Assembly: GCF_963169125.1 (NCBI RefSeq)
Contig: NC_084794.1
Coordinates: 89,759,018-89,823,017 of the forward strand
DNA length: 64,000 bases
Reading direction: 5' to 3'
Origin: Humulus lupulus
Taxonomy: Eukaryota > Streptophyta > Magnoliopsida > Rosales > Cannabaceae
A model generated the notes under the pieces. That model was not told where the DNA came from and ran no database searches. It saw only the letters and a program-made list of their open reading frames with translations. Shown one piece after another: positions 36,123 to 47,820 of this stretch (the first letter of the stretch is position 1; each line of letters starts with the position of its first letter). A program made the position numbers and the translations under genes.

Positions 36123-37247
36123 GAGCTTCTCTCCATTTTCCAGTGTAGTCAGATCAGAGAATGATGACTTGTTTGCACATATATGACGAGTAGCTCCAAT
36201 GTCGAGCCACAATTCCTTTGGATTCACATCCACCAGGTTGACTTCAGAGACCACGGCACATAAGTCTAATTCAGCGACCTCTTGGGATATCGCGTCCACC
36301 ATATAGGTCTCATTGCCTTTCTTCTTGCGCAATTTGCACTCAGATGATTTATGTCCCATCTTGCCACAGTTAAAGCACTTCCCTTGGAACTTTGACTTCT
36401 TTGCAATTCCACCTTTCGGTCCCAACTTGGGCCCTTGCTTGTGCTTAGGATTCTTCCCCTTTGAGCCTCTATCATGCTCCATCAAGTTTGCCTTGGCAGC
36501 ATTAGGATTCAAGATTCGCTTCTCATTACCTTGGTTATCCTCTTCAACGCGAAGTCTGAGAATGAGATCTTCAACACTCATTTCCTTTCGCTTGTGCTTC
36601 AAATAGTTCTTGAAGTCTTTCCATGCAGGGGGTAGCTTCTCAATAATTGCAGCTACTTGGAATGATTCACTCAAAACCATTCCTTCAGCATGGATCCCGT
36701 GGATGATCAATTGAAGCTCTTGCACTTGGCTTATCACATTCTTGGAGTCTACCATCTTGAAGTTCAAGAATTGACCAACCAAGAATTTCTTGGCGCCAGC
36801 ATCTTCAACCTTATATTTGTGGTCCAAAGAGTTCCACAATTCTTTGGTTGTTTTCTTCACACTGTACACACCATATAGAGTGTCAGATAAGCCATTCAGA
36901 AGATAATTCCTACACAGGAATTCAGCGTGCTTCCAAGCGTCAATTGCTTGCTGAGTTTGCACATCTATCTCATCCTCTCCAATAAAGGGAGGATCCTCTT
37001 TTAAGAATCTCGCAAGATTCAATGTTGTCAGATAGAAAAGAATTTTCTGCTGCCACGTTTTGAAGTTCACCCCAGTGAACTTATCCGGTTTCTCATTAGG
37101 GTTCACAGGAACCGTTGAGACCGTTGGTACCAATGGTACCGAAACTTGCACAGCCTGACCCTTAGATTGGTCCTTGGTGGTTGAAGCTAGAGTTCAGGGA
37201 GATCCTTCAATGCTTCCAGTCGCAATGACATCCATATTTTCAGCCAT
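36120..37247 (-). pseudogene. Copia gag with zinc knuckle and start of protease
   Basis: Starts at MAENMDVIATG (37247); a TGA at 37196-37194 interrupts it and the frame then stays open to the TAA at 36122-36120. It has the UBN2-type gag core (KPDKFTGVNFKTWQQKILFYL...WNSLDHKYK...), a Lys/Gly-rich stretch, the CCHC knuckle CFNCGKMGHKSSEC and the protease start LWLDIGATRHIC. The catalytic DSG is DIG here, so the protease would be inactive even without the stops. Confidence 0.9.
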
Positions 37248-38040
37248 ATTTGATTGGTGTTAGAGGAAATTTAGTTATTTTACGTTTCAAACAATAATAT
37301 ATGATAATTTATAAATATGTATTCACTGCCTAAAACAGTACCAAAACTAAACAATACGCATAAACTAATTGAATTAGAGAGATCCGAATGAGATAATAAA
37401 AGCATTTATACAATCAGACATGAAAAAAAATATTAAGCATGAGGCATTAAGGGCATATAGCTGGCCATCAAAATACAAAAATAACATATATAAAATTATA
37501 TGGATTTTAAGGACGTGAAGACAATTAAAATAAAAAAGTTATATTGATCCTATGTAAATAATGTACAAGGTAAGAATCAAATCAATATATATCATTATAA
37601 AATCAGAGAAAGGATGACAGAACAATTTTTTTTTTTTTAAAAGAAACTAATTACATCGTATCATAAATTACACATATTTATAGCATAATATGAAAGATAT
37701 CCTAAAAGAAAAATAGATATGTAGAAAGAAAGTATATAAATACTATAAATCAAACATAAATTGATATAAAAGAATATGTCAAATAATCAAACATAATATA
37801 CATATATATTTATATATATATATATAGAAGTCACAGAAAATGTAATCATGCATACAAACTTTATATATAAATATATATGATATGAAGTGGTTGAAAACAC
37901 TGTAATGAAACCGAGATCAATAGTTCACAGTATATATACATATAAATGAAACAAAAAAAATTACACCAAAATTTATTTATAACGAAAGAAATATGTCCTT
38001 CAACCTGTTGATCTTCTCCAAAATGAATTTGCTTTAAGAT
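37248..38040 (-). other. Copia 5' leader
   Basis: About 790 AT-rich bases between the 5' LTR and gag, with long TATATA tracts around 37800-37880. Directly after the LTR the minus strand reads ATCTTAAAGCAAATTC, which does not match the initiator-tRNA-Met primer site usual for Copia. Confidence 0.65.
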
Positions 38041-39479
38041 TGTTAGAATTTAAATAAAGAGAATGGAGAAAATTAACAAACATAATAATATATTATTAAT
38101 TGAAGAACAGAAAAATAAATACAAAATAATAAATTATAAAACTGGTAATTGAAAAGTGTTGACGCGGTTCTTCGGCAACAGATAATTAAGAGAAGAAGAG
38201 AAAGAGATTAGTACTTAAAAGTAGAACTGTCGAAGATATGAAATCTTTGTGGAAAGAACTAGGTGACCCTAAACACGTTTTTAAGTGGTTCGAAGGTTCA
38301 AATCCTTCTACTCCACTAGTCAATATTATTGATCTTTTCTGGGTAATTGGTTTACAAAATATATAGTTCTTACAAGACTATTTTTTCCAACCCCTATCAA
38401 CTCCCAGGGTCTCCATATTTATAGGAGAAGGCACCTGGAAATTGGTAGGGAGGTCATCCCGTGATCTTACCATTTGTCATATCAAGTCTGTGATATTCAT
38501 GATTAATTCCTAAACCTGACACACAAGTGTGGTCTAATCAGTATGGAAGGAGATAATGGGCCGCACGGCCCAACCCATCCGTGGGTGTCTGAATACGCAC
38601 GTTCCTGCTGTGTGTCCGAGAAGTCAGGGGGATATCGGACACGTGATGGCAGGATTATGCACGTTTATCTTGCGCGTTGACTTCCCATAGGGTCAGAGCT
38701 TCCTGAGAAGCTCGCTACCGGAGCAATCCATAACCCGAGCTGATCCGTCAGTGGTCGCCGGATGTTGTTCCCAGCTCCTGGTGCAACAAGAGGGAGCTGG
38801 AAACAGGACCCCTCGAGCTAGAAAGGGCCCGTCCTGAAAATAGAGCCTCTGGCCTGTGGGAGCCTCGAGCTAAATCATGTTTAGTCCGAGGCTCGTCCTG
38901 CTAAACAGCCCCTGGGAAAACCAGGGCGTACAAAAAGAAAGCCGAGGCACGTAAAACACGCTTTCCTTAAAGCAGATTTGCCCCCCTACCTGATTGGTGT
39001 TAGAGGATACGTGAGCAACCACTTTCCAGGATACAACAACTAACGAGTAGAGGAATACACCACTTTCACTACTCCAGCAAACTCGGATTAATACCTTCAC
39101 TCTATCACCTTAAGACTTACGAAAAACAAAGAAGAAGAAGATAAGAGTGCTTTTTAGTGAGTGACTCTATTTGTTGGTGTTTTTAGAATGAAAGGTGAAG
39201 CCTCCTTTTATAGGCTTCATATGGGGTGGAATACCAAGTGTGGACACAAGGGAATTAATGCCAAAAATCCCACAAAATTAGTGATATTGATCAATCACAA
39301 TTTTTACCATAATTTCTGATATCAATCAGAATATTCACCATTATTACGGTGATTACATCCTTGACCAAATCTGCATTTATTAGCAGCTATCAATGGACCA
39401 CATTTAAGGCATCAATTTTCCATTCACACATTAGCCTAAATTGGCTATTTATTATATATAAAATATAATTTTTCCAACA
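38041..39479 (-). mobile_element. 5' LTR of the Copia element, interrupted
   Basis: Own sequence 38041-38156 plus 38938-39479; the rest is a nested solo LTR and its duplicated AAAAG. Confidence 0.9.
38157..38932 (-). mobile_element. 776-bp solo LTR nested in the Copia 5' LTR
   Basis: Starts TGTTGACGCGG, ends GGGCGTACA, exact TSD AAAAG (38152-38156, 38933-38937). The other Copia LTR shows the uninterrupted site. A TATA box TCCTATAAATATGG on minus (around 38415) suggests minus sense. Family not assigned. Confidence 0.9.
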
Positions 39480-40063
39480 TATATTTGAGTGTTTCAAAAG
39501 TTCAATTTTATGTACTCAATCTCAAAAATATCACAGTATAATTAAATTTTACAAAATCAATATACAGTGGATGCTTGACCCCTTGGAAGTAACAGCTCAA
39601 AACTTGTATTTTGTTTTAGGGTTCTCACTAAAACCCCTAGGGATTTTGGTCCCTATTTTAAAAAATCAACACACAAGCATCATAAAAATTATTGAGCAAC
39701 TACCATAGCCTTATTACATCACCAATACGAAACTTTAACCATTAAATATACAAAATAATGCTTAAAAATAATAACCATACAATAACAACCATAAAAAGTA
39801 AACTTTTTACCTCTTGTTGTTCTTGCTCTAGGTTTTGATGTTCCTACTAGCTTTGAGCCCTTAAAAACTCTTCAATAACTTAACCAACTCCCCCCCCAAA
39901 ACATAGACAATTAGCTATTGAAAAATCTATGGTTAAAACTTTACAAAAGTCTAGTTTTTTGAAACTTTACCTTAGGGAAACCCTTCCTAGACCAAAGCTT
40001 AGCTTCCCAGCCTTCTTAGTGTTCTTGAGGTTGAAAATGGAGAGAAAACTTGAGAGAGTTTTC

Positions 40064-40133
40064 AAAAAAAAAAAAAAAGATGAGAGTGATTGAGAGAGAG
40101 AGGGGGTCGGTTTTTTTTGGGGGGGGGGGGGGG
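40064..40133. repeat. Poly-A run and poly-G run
   Basis: An A run near 40064-40078 and a T-then-G tract near 40110-40133 with about 17 consecutive G. Homopolymers of this length are prone to sequencing or assembly error. Confidence 0.85.
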
Positions 40134-40847
40134 GTTAGAATGGTTTATACAACTCTAAAAATATCATATAAACACTTGAGTGTTTTACTATCCACTTACT
40201 TAAATAAATGGGATTAAACTTAATTAAAATTTTGTCAACCCAATTAATTCCTTCACATGGCTGGCCACCACTTAGTTTATATATGTGTTTATATATATAT
40301 ATTTTATATAAAGGTTAATAAATATTTCCTAAGAAGAAAAATCTAATTTGACTTCCTATAACCTTTTTCACTCTTATTAAGTTTTAAAATCAAAACTTAA
40401 AATATAATAATTAAATTAAATGTCTATCACATTTAATTTAACTAATCACACAATAAATTTTAACCTAAGGTCCATTCATGGAATAAAATTCCCCAATTCG
40501 GTAAAATTAAGCATTTAACACAAAATGCCCTAAAATTTCCATTTTCTCTTAGGTTTATTATTTTTGACCAAACTTTAATTTTTATGAATGTATTTTATGC
40601 CCAAAATATATTTTCCATAGTTTTTCATTTTATTTTCTGAGATTTTTACCCGATTAGGGTTTTTGTGTTGGTCGAAGACCAAAAGTCTTATTTTGACTTT
40701 TAATCACAAAATTCATAATTTGACTAGCAATAACTCATGGAAATAAATTCCAAACAAGTATAATATCATTTAAAATAATATTCATAACTTGGGGAAAATA
40801 ATCCCGACCTGAGTCGTTTGAAGGTACCCGAAACACATGACATTACA

Positions 40848-42460
40848 ATGAGGGAGGCTCAAGCCAAAGTAGCAGGGATGCGTGATAGCAGTAATAGGGA
40901 GTCCCAGGGGAGGAGTCGAATCCCAAGGACACTCCCAGAGCCACTTTCCTAGAGACAGGATGAAGAGGTGTAGTCCAAGACTGCCTCCATCATGACTAAG
41001 AAGAATAACACTTCCTCTTGGAGTAAGAGTGTTACCAACCCGAAGGCCCCTTCCCAGAGGGGAAGACGAAACGGCATAGGAGAGGAAGGTTAGACATCTG
41101 AGAGGCATGACAGGAATGGAAATGGTCGCTCAAAGTCTCAGAGTCATGTAGGAGGAGAGGCTCAGGGGCAGGATCGCACCGGCAATAGCAAAGCGGACCT
41201 ACCACCCCTACACCCTCAGTCTCGCAAGGGAAAGGAACCGATGAACAACACCAATATCGTGCTTGATAGGCTTGGGAAAGATGCACAACCTCAGGATCTG
41301 AGGAAAGTCATCAATAGGAGAACCAGCGCTCAGGAGGGGGTATCGGGGACGTCTACCCCACCTAGAGCAGCGATCCCACCAGTAGTGCAGGCTCAGATAG
41401 ATGCAGTCACCATGACTGTTCAGAGCCTGACAAAGAAACCTTTCGATATTGAGCTGGCTCATAGAAGTGAGAGTCCCTTCAGTAAAAAGATCCAAGCTGC
41501 TCAACCACCATCGAAGTACAAGACTTTGAAACTTCCAACATACACTGGGAAGGAGGACCCAGTGCGACACATTGGAAAGTTCGAGGATCAGATGGAGTTA
41601 CTCAGTGTAGAGCATGATTATAGGTGCAGGGTATTCCTTACCACTCTATTTGACTCAGCTCAGGAATGGTATTGGAAATTCAAACCTGGATCCATCACTT
41701 CCTGGGAGCAATTCAGGAAGGAATTTTGCAAGGTCTTCAGTGCCGGACGAATTCAACCAGTTTATGTCAATCAGCTAGCTGACATCAAGCAAGGGAAGGA
41801 TGAATCCCTAAAGGACTACATCCAAAGATTCATGAGAAAAGAAAACCGAGCATCCACGGTAGGAGATGAAGGGAAGTTCATTGCCATCTTGGCAGGAATC
41901 ATTTATCGTAGTCCCTTGCGGGATAACATCCACAAGAACCCCATCAACACTTTGCAGGAGTTCCTAGACCGAGCAGACAAATACATGAAGCTCGATGACG
42001 CTATCATGAAGGAAGAAAAATAGATAAACCATCCGACCACGATCAAGGAAAGCAAGAACGTCGTAAACACTCAAGGCAGCAATGGGGGCAACGGTAAGAA
42101 GATGAGTACCTTAGGGGCTGAGCAGAATGGAGAAAAGAAGGCTAAGTCAGCACTAATCGACAAACAACCTAAGCACCAACCCTACCAGCCTAGGTTCACC
42201 AACTATACTGTCTTGACTGCAACAAGGGATGAGATTTACTTGGAAACATACTAGGAGGTACCATACCTAAAGCCACCACATTTTCCCTCAGAAGGAAAGA
42301 GGGACAAGAACAAGTTTTGTCAATTCCATAATGATTATGGGTACGACACAAACGAGTGCAAACAGCTGAAGGATGAGATAGAGTTTCTCCTCCGATCAGG
42401 AAAGCTCTTGAGGTACCGAGTCAAGACCAAAACCCCAAGGAGGAATCCAGAGTTCCGAAG
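40848..42460 (+). pseudogene. Tat gag, central and C-terminal part
   Basis: Continues the gag frame from 29320. After some stops (near 40948, 40978, 41091) a long open part at 41241-42023 holds the retrotransposon gag core: YKTLKLPTYTGKEDPVRHIG, RVFLTTLFDSAQEWYWKF, SWEQFRKEFCKVFS, QGKDESLKDYIQRFM. After TAG at 42021 the frame goes on to the motif CQFHNDYGYDTNECKQLKDE, typical of Tat/Ogre gag. A frameshift near 42460 leads into the protease frame. Confidence 0.82.
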
Positions 42461-42465
42461 GCAAA

Positions 42466-42849
42466 ATGAGTCCACCACTGGAGCCAATGACCGTGGATTT
42501 CACATTGGACACCATACGTGGGGGGCCCAACATAGCAAGCAACAGTAACAACGCTCATGAGCGATATGCAAGGACCCTGAGACATGAGGTAGGAGAGTCT
42601 TCCCAGTGCATGGCAGTCGAGGAGCGGTCTCAAAAAAATCCGAAGTATGAAAGTGAAACTCTCACTTTTACGAAGGATGACACCAGGCACGTGAGATACC
42701 CCCACAATGACTCTTTGGTCATTACCATTCAAATCGCCAATACCCGAGTGAAGAGATGCTTGGTGGATACGGGAAGCTCAGTAGATATCATCTACAAATC
42801 ATCCCTCGAGAAGATGAAGCTCACAGTCAAGGACCTGACACCTTGTTCC
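42466..42849 (+). pseudogene. Tat protease segment
   Basis: Reads TIRGGPNIASNSNNAHERYAR, VEERSQKNPKYES, ARHV-like TRHVRYPHND, and the aspartic protease site CLVDTGSSVDIIYKSSLEKM. The Tekay insertion cuts it after LTPCS, with GTTCC duplicated (42845-42849, 58951-58955). The frame resumes at 58951. Confidence 0.82.
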
Positions 42850-45286
42850 TGTAACGCCCTGGTTACTCCAAGACCGTTACTGTGAACTTTAAACAGTGCT
42901 TAACTCGTTAAACCAGTCATTAGGTTATAAACGTGTATCTAGGTGTTATTAATAGGCTAAGGTGAAAAATCTCGATCAAAAGAAATGGATATATTTTATT
43001 TAAAACATAAAATTGTACATGGGCCCATCAAAGCGTATACAAGTTATTTACACTCCAAAATGGTCATTACAGTATAAAAATTACAACACGCCGACCTAAG
43101 CGGCAAAATGTAGGGTTAACCCCTAGTTCCTCTAAGAAACACCTTGGCTGTGGTGGTCAAGCAGGCGCATATGTACACATCGCCACCTAAGTTCTCCACT
43201 CAAGGCTGGGTGTGCTTTTCTTTCCCTTTACCTGAACCATATAACACCCGTGAGCCAAGGCTCAGCAAGAAAACTTATTACTGCATATATGTAATATCAA
43301 GATTCTGGTAATCATGTTGGGGCTTGTAGCCCTAATCAGATAAGTGACTATGGAGTCATGAACTTGAACCAAATAAGTGACTATGGTGTCACGAACTTAA
43401 ACCATATAGGAGTCACGCACTTAAACCAGATAAATGACTATGGAGTCACGAACTTGTATCATATAAGTAACTAACAAGTCACGAACTTGAATAAAATAAG
43501 TAACTAATAAGTTACAAACTTGGGCTCCGCACCCTAAGCCATGTGACATTACGATCACCTGAGCCATTTGGCTCTGGCTCTAAGTAACTAGCCTTTAGAC
43601 TAGACAAGCGCTTTTGTTTTCATCAAACTTAAGGTCGGTCAAGCATTTCATGCTTATGATTATAATGCTTATGTCGATTAGATCTAATCTTTTCAGCTTG
43701 CGTTAAACACGCTAATACCATTCTTGACTCATAGGTTAATTCCATACGACCAGTGCTCGAGACTACTACCGAACTTGACTAATAAGTCACAACTTCACAA
43801 TCAACACTGAAACCATTGCCATTTTTGACTAATAAGCCAGTACCATTCACAGATAAGCAAGATTGCTAAGCATTTACAATGCAATCAATGTACACATATA
43901 GAGCACTCAACATGCCTCATCAATAACCATGCATGTCACATACTGGGTGCAGTTTTCTTACCTCTGGTTCGAGCGTGAAATAATAAAAGAACGACCCTTT
44001 GAGAACGATCAATCCTTTGGCTCTTAGCGGTCACCTAGTCACAACATAAATGGGGTCTCAATAAGTTTGAATTCCAAAACTTAATCCCGGGACCAATCCC
44101 ACGCTCTCGGGACCTCTAATTCCACCAAACAAGGTGGTGGAATCGTCCCCTGAGCCCTCGGGCCAAAACCCTAAAAAGTACCCAAACTCATTCCCTGGAA
44201 AAATAGGGCAGCGCTACAACACTGCCTTCTAGGCGCTATGGCGCTACAGGCTGAGCTGCCTTCCCCTGCCAGCGCTGTAGCACCCTATACTGGGCGTTGT
44301 AGCGCCATAACCAGAGTTCCCAAACTTTGAGTTTTTCTCTTCGTGTTCTCCAAGTTTCAAACCTCAAAAATTGATCCCAATCCTTAACCAAACCCACAGT
44401 TGAACCTAAAAACCAGTTCTACATGTCTTAGACATCAAAACCCAAGCTTTGAATCATTAAAAATCACCTCAAATAACCACTTCTATAATCAAAAGTTCTA
44501 GCTCAAAACTAACTTCAAAACAGAGCAAAAACCAGAAAAATCATGGCTGAATCCTTACCTTAAACTCAGGTTTGCATCCCCTTCAATGGCTGAACTAAAG
44601 TCTTAAGCTCCAACCTTGATTTCCTAGCTTCAATCCTCAAATTAAGCTTCAAAATTCAAAGGAAAGAAAAGAGGAGAATGATGATCGTGAGAGAGGAAGG
44701 AAAGGGCTCTATTTTTGCTGCTTTGATCTCTATTCCACAACCTTCTAATTTAAATATAACTTAAGGTCAAAAGACCAAAATTCCCCCAAGCCTAATTTAT
44801 TTCCTTATAATTAACGTCCTTTCCCGTCTATCCCGTTAATTATAATTAATGTCCTCCAATTCCCGTTATTCCCAAATAATAATAAAATCATATCCCATTA
44901 CCCTTTAATTCTGGGTAATGAACAAAGCATCAAATTACCCCGAGACTCACCCCGAGCCTGGAAATTAACCCTGTTATGACTAAACCGCTAACTTACATCC
45001 TAAGATCGTCTCATGCCGAATAGCTCCAACATATCCACATAATAATGTGGCCTCATCCATAATTCACCAACATGCATGAAAATACACAAATATGCCCTCA
45101 ACGGGCCAAATTACCAAAGTACCCTTAAAATGAATTGTGGACCCACATGCATGCATTTATCATCATATAATAATATAATTCATATAATCATGCATATAAT
45201 CATTAAATTGCATAATAAATCAATTATGGCCCTCCCGGCCCCCTAATCCAGGCTCTAAGCGACATTAGGGAATTTGGGTCGTTACA
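42850..45286 (-). mobile_element. 3' LTR of the Tekay element
   Basis: 2437 bp, TGTAACGCCCTGG to GGTCGTTACA on +. It holds about five degenerate copies of a 33-bp unit (AAGTGACTATGGAGTCACGAA) at 43330-43530 and a GC-rich segment of GCGCTA words at 44212-44312. Minus-strand TATA-like sequence near 44750. Confidence 0.9.
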
Positions 45287-45322
45287 ACTATCCCCTCCTT
45301 ACATAAATTTCGTCCTCGAAAT
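45287..45322 (-). promoter_or_regulatory. Polypurine tract and conserved palindrome before the Tekay 3' LTR
   Basis: On minus, AAATTTCGAGGACGAAATTT followed by ATGTAAGGAGGGGATAGT. The palindrome and purine tract are conserved at this place in plant chromoviruses. Confidence 0.85.
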
Positions 45323-46620
45323 TTACCTGAATAGCTTGGGATACTGATCCTGCATATCTGACTCCAGCTCCCAGGTCGCTTCCTCGGTCTTGCTGTTCCT
45401 CCATAATACCTTAACCAAAGGTATCATTTTATTCCTGAGGACCTTGTCCTTTCTGTCTAGTATCTGGACTGGCTGTTCCTCATAGGAGAGATCTGCCTCA
45501 AGCTCTAGATCCTCGTAACTCAACACATGAGTCACATCAGTTAGATACCTTTGAAGAGCTGAGATATGAAATACGTTATGCACGGATGACAATGCTGGTG
45601 GTAAGGCCAACCTATAGGCCACCTGACCAATCCTCTCCAGGATCTCAAATGGACCTACAAATCTAGGGCTAAACTTGCCCTTCTTCCCAAACCTTCTCAC
45701 CCCTTTCCATGGAGAGACTCTACCCACTTGGAACTCCACATTTATGCGTTTGGGATTTACATAACTTTTCTGTCTACTTTGAGATGCGAGCATCCAAGCT
45801 CTAATCTTCTTAGTGGCCTCACTGGTCCTCTAAACTGCCTCAGGACCCAAGTATCTTCTTTCCTTTGTCTCATCCCAATGAATGGGAGATCTGCATTTCC
45901 TACCATACAACATCTCATAAGGTGCCACCCCAATGGTAGACTGATAACTGTTGTTGTAGGAAAACTCTATCAAAGGTAGATACTTACTCCAGGATCCACC
46001 AAAGTCCAACACACATGCTCGCAGCATGTCCTCTAATATCTGAATCGTCCTCTCAGATTGTCCATTTGTCTGAGGATGATAAGCAGTACTAAACTTTAAC
46101 TGTGTTCCCATGACCTTCTGTAAACTTCCCCAAAACTTGGAAGTAAAAGTAGGGTCCCGATCTGACACGATCGACCTCAGTGCTCCATGGAGGCGCACGA
46201 TCTCTCTCACATAGAGATCTGCGTACTAGTCAATTGTATAAGTAGTCCTCATTGGTAAGAAGTGAGCTGAATTGGTGTAGCAATCCACAATAACCCATAC
46301 TGAATCATGTTGACCAACAGTCTTGGGTAACCCCACCATGAAATCCATTGTGATGTCCTCCCATTTCCACTCTGGGATATCCAGAGGTTGCAATAACCCT
46401 ACTGGCCTCTGTTGCTCAGCCTTGACCTGTTGACATGTCAAGCACTTAGCCACATATTCCACTACATCCCTCTTCATCCCAGGCCACCAATACAGTGATC
46501 TCACATCTTGATACATCTTCGTGGTGCCTGGATGCAAAGAATAAGGAGAAGTATGAGATTCATCCAGAATCTCCCCCTCATAGCAGTGTCTAACGGAACA
46601 CATATCCGACCCTTGTATCT
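45323..46620 (-). pseudogene. Tekay integrase and chromodomain
   Basis: The zinc-binding region reads HTSPYSLHPGTTKMYQD...CLTCQQVK. The core has DFMVGLP, VWVIVDCYTNSAHF (Asp; Cys-Tyr where Arg-Leu is usual), IVSDRDPTFTSKFW (Asp) and TAYHPQTNGQSERTIQ (Glu). After LYGRKCRSPIHWDE and the C-terminal GPFEILERIG module, a chromodomain-like end runs VQILDRKDKVLRNKMI...ATWELESDMQ...YPKLFR. Stops lie at about 46226 and 45830, and a frameshift near 46600. Chromodomains of this type direct integration to heterochromatin. Confidence 0.88.
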
Positions 46621-47820
46621 CAACAAGCCCATCTCAGACACTGTGTAATCTTTGGACTCTCCAGCCAATACATCCTCTCTAATCTTGATCAGTTGTGGAT
46701 CACCCAACTTACCTTCCTTGATTCTTTCCAACAGTGTAGACTGTAGCGTAATATTAGCCAACTGACCCAGCAGCAACTTTATACCAGCTCTGATCATATC
46801 TTATGCTAACTCTCTGGATATCAGCCTTGCACTATAAATCTATCCCGGACCCTTCCGGCTTAAAGCATCAGCCACCACATTGGCCTTTCCTGGATGATAC
46901 AAGATCCCACAATCATAATCATTTACTAACTCCAGCCAATGCCTTTGTCTCATGTTCAAGTCTTTCTGTGTGAAGAAGTACTTCAGGCTCTTATGGTCAG
47001 TGTAGATATCACACTTCTTCCCATAAAGGTAATGTCTCTATACCTTTAATGAAAATGCCACAGCTGCCAACTCTAAATCATGAGTGGGATACCTCTGCTC
47101 ATACTCCTTCAGCTGACGTGAGGCATAGGCAATCACCTTCCCTGACTGCATCAAAACACAACCCAAACCCTGATGTGAGGCATCACAGTATATCACAAAC
47201 TTCTCCTACTCTGTTGGAAGAATCAGAATTGGAGCTGTAACCAACCTCTGCTTCAGTTCCTGGAAGCTGTTCTCACACCTGTCTGACCACACAAACTTCT
47301 GATTCTTGTGTGTCAGCTCAGTCAATGAAGTGGCAATATTTGAGAACCCTTCCATGAAACGTCTGTTATAGCCTGCCAACCCAAGGAAACTTCTAATCTT
47401 TGAAGCACTCTTTGGCCTTGGCCAATCTCTGACCGCCTCAATCTTGGCTGGATCTACTTTAATCCCCTCCTTACTGACAATGTGCCCAAGGAAAGTTACC
47501 TGAGATAACAAGAACTCACACTTCTTAAACTTTGCAAACAGTCTATGTTCCCTCAGTCTCTATAAAACCAACCTCAGATGTTGCTCATGTTCTGACTCTG
47601 ACTGAGAATAAACAAGAATATCATCGATGAAGACGATCACAAACTGGTCCAAATAATCCTTGAACACTCTGTTCATAAAGTCCATGAAAGTAGATGGGGC
47701 ATTAGTCAATCCAAAAGACATGACTAAGAACTCATAATGCACATATCTAGTGCGAAAAGCAGTCTTTGGTATATCTCCCTCCTTTACCCTCAACTGATGA
47801 TAACCAGAACAAATGTCTAT
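46621..47820 (-). pseudogene. Tekay RT (C-terminal half) and RNase H
   Basis: Continues from the RT N-part across a solo [37 protein letters not shown], the active site [12 protein letters not shown], then [38 protein letters not shown], and RNase H with [54 protein letters not shown] and [10 protein letters not shown]. Stops at about 47560, 47206, 47038, 46838 and 46798 break it; most fit a single C-to-T or G-to-A change. Confidence 0.87.

Larger units (their letters stand above)
31941..39479 (-). mobile_element. Copia retrotransposon with both LTRs
   Basis: LTRs at 31941-32599 and 38041-39479, the second enlarged by a nested 776-bp solo LTR. Both start TGTTAGAATTTAAATAAAGA and end TTTTTCCAACA. 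By hand count they differ at roughly 17 positions out of about 659, mostly transitions. Flanking 5-mers TATTT and TATAT match imperfectly. The order on minus is gag, protease, integrase, RT, RNase H, which defines Copia. The coding line has about five in-frame stops and one single-base frameshift, and is otherwise complete. Confidence 0.92.
29321..40847 (-). mobile_element. Solo LTR of about 4.0 kb (TGTAACGACC family) split by a Copia element
   Basis: Starts TGTAACGACC, ends GACATTACA, exact TSD ATGAG (29316-29320, 40848-40852). Its own sequence is 29321-31940 plus 39480-40847. Its ends and block order (ending CATTACA, the ACCTACAACAGG / GTAAGCG region) recall the Tekay-family LTRs but with little direct similarity, so the sense is probably minus. 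It carries a 58-bp tandem repeat (30035-30141). A poly-A and then poly-G run (about 40064-40133) lie near the far end. No coding sequence. Confidence 0.8.

Noticed and set aside
38284..38320. tRNA-like T-arm (AAGGTTCAAATCCTT followed by CTACTCCA)
   Set aside because: No matching acceptor, D or anticodon arm lies upstream; it is inside a solo LTR and looks like chance or an old primer-related trace.
40110..40133. Long poly-T/poly-G run as a G-quadruplex element
   Set aside because: A single homopolymer of this kind is more likely an amplification or sequencing effect; not supported without read evidence.
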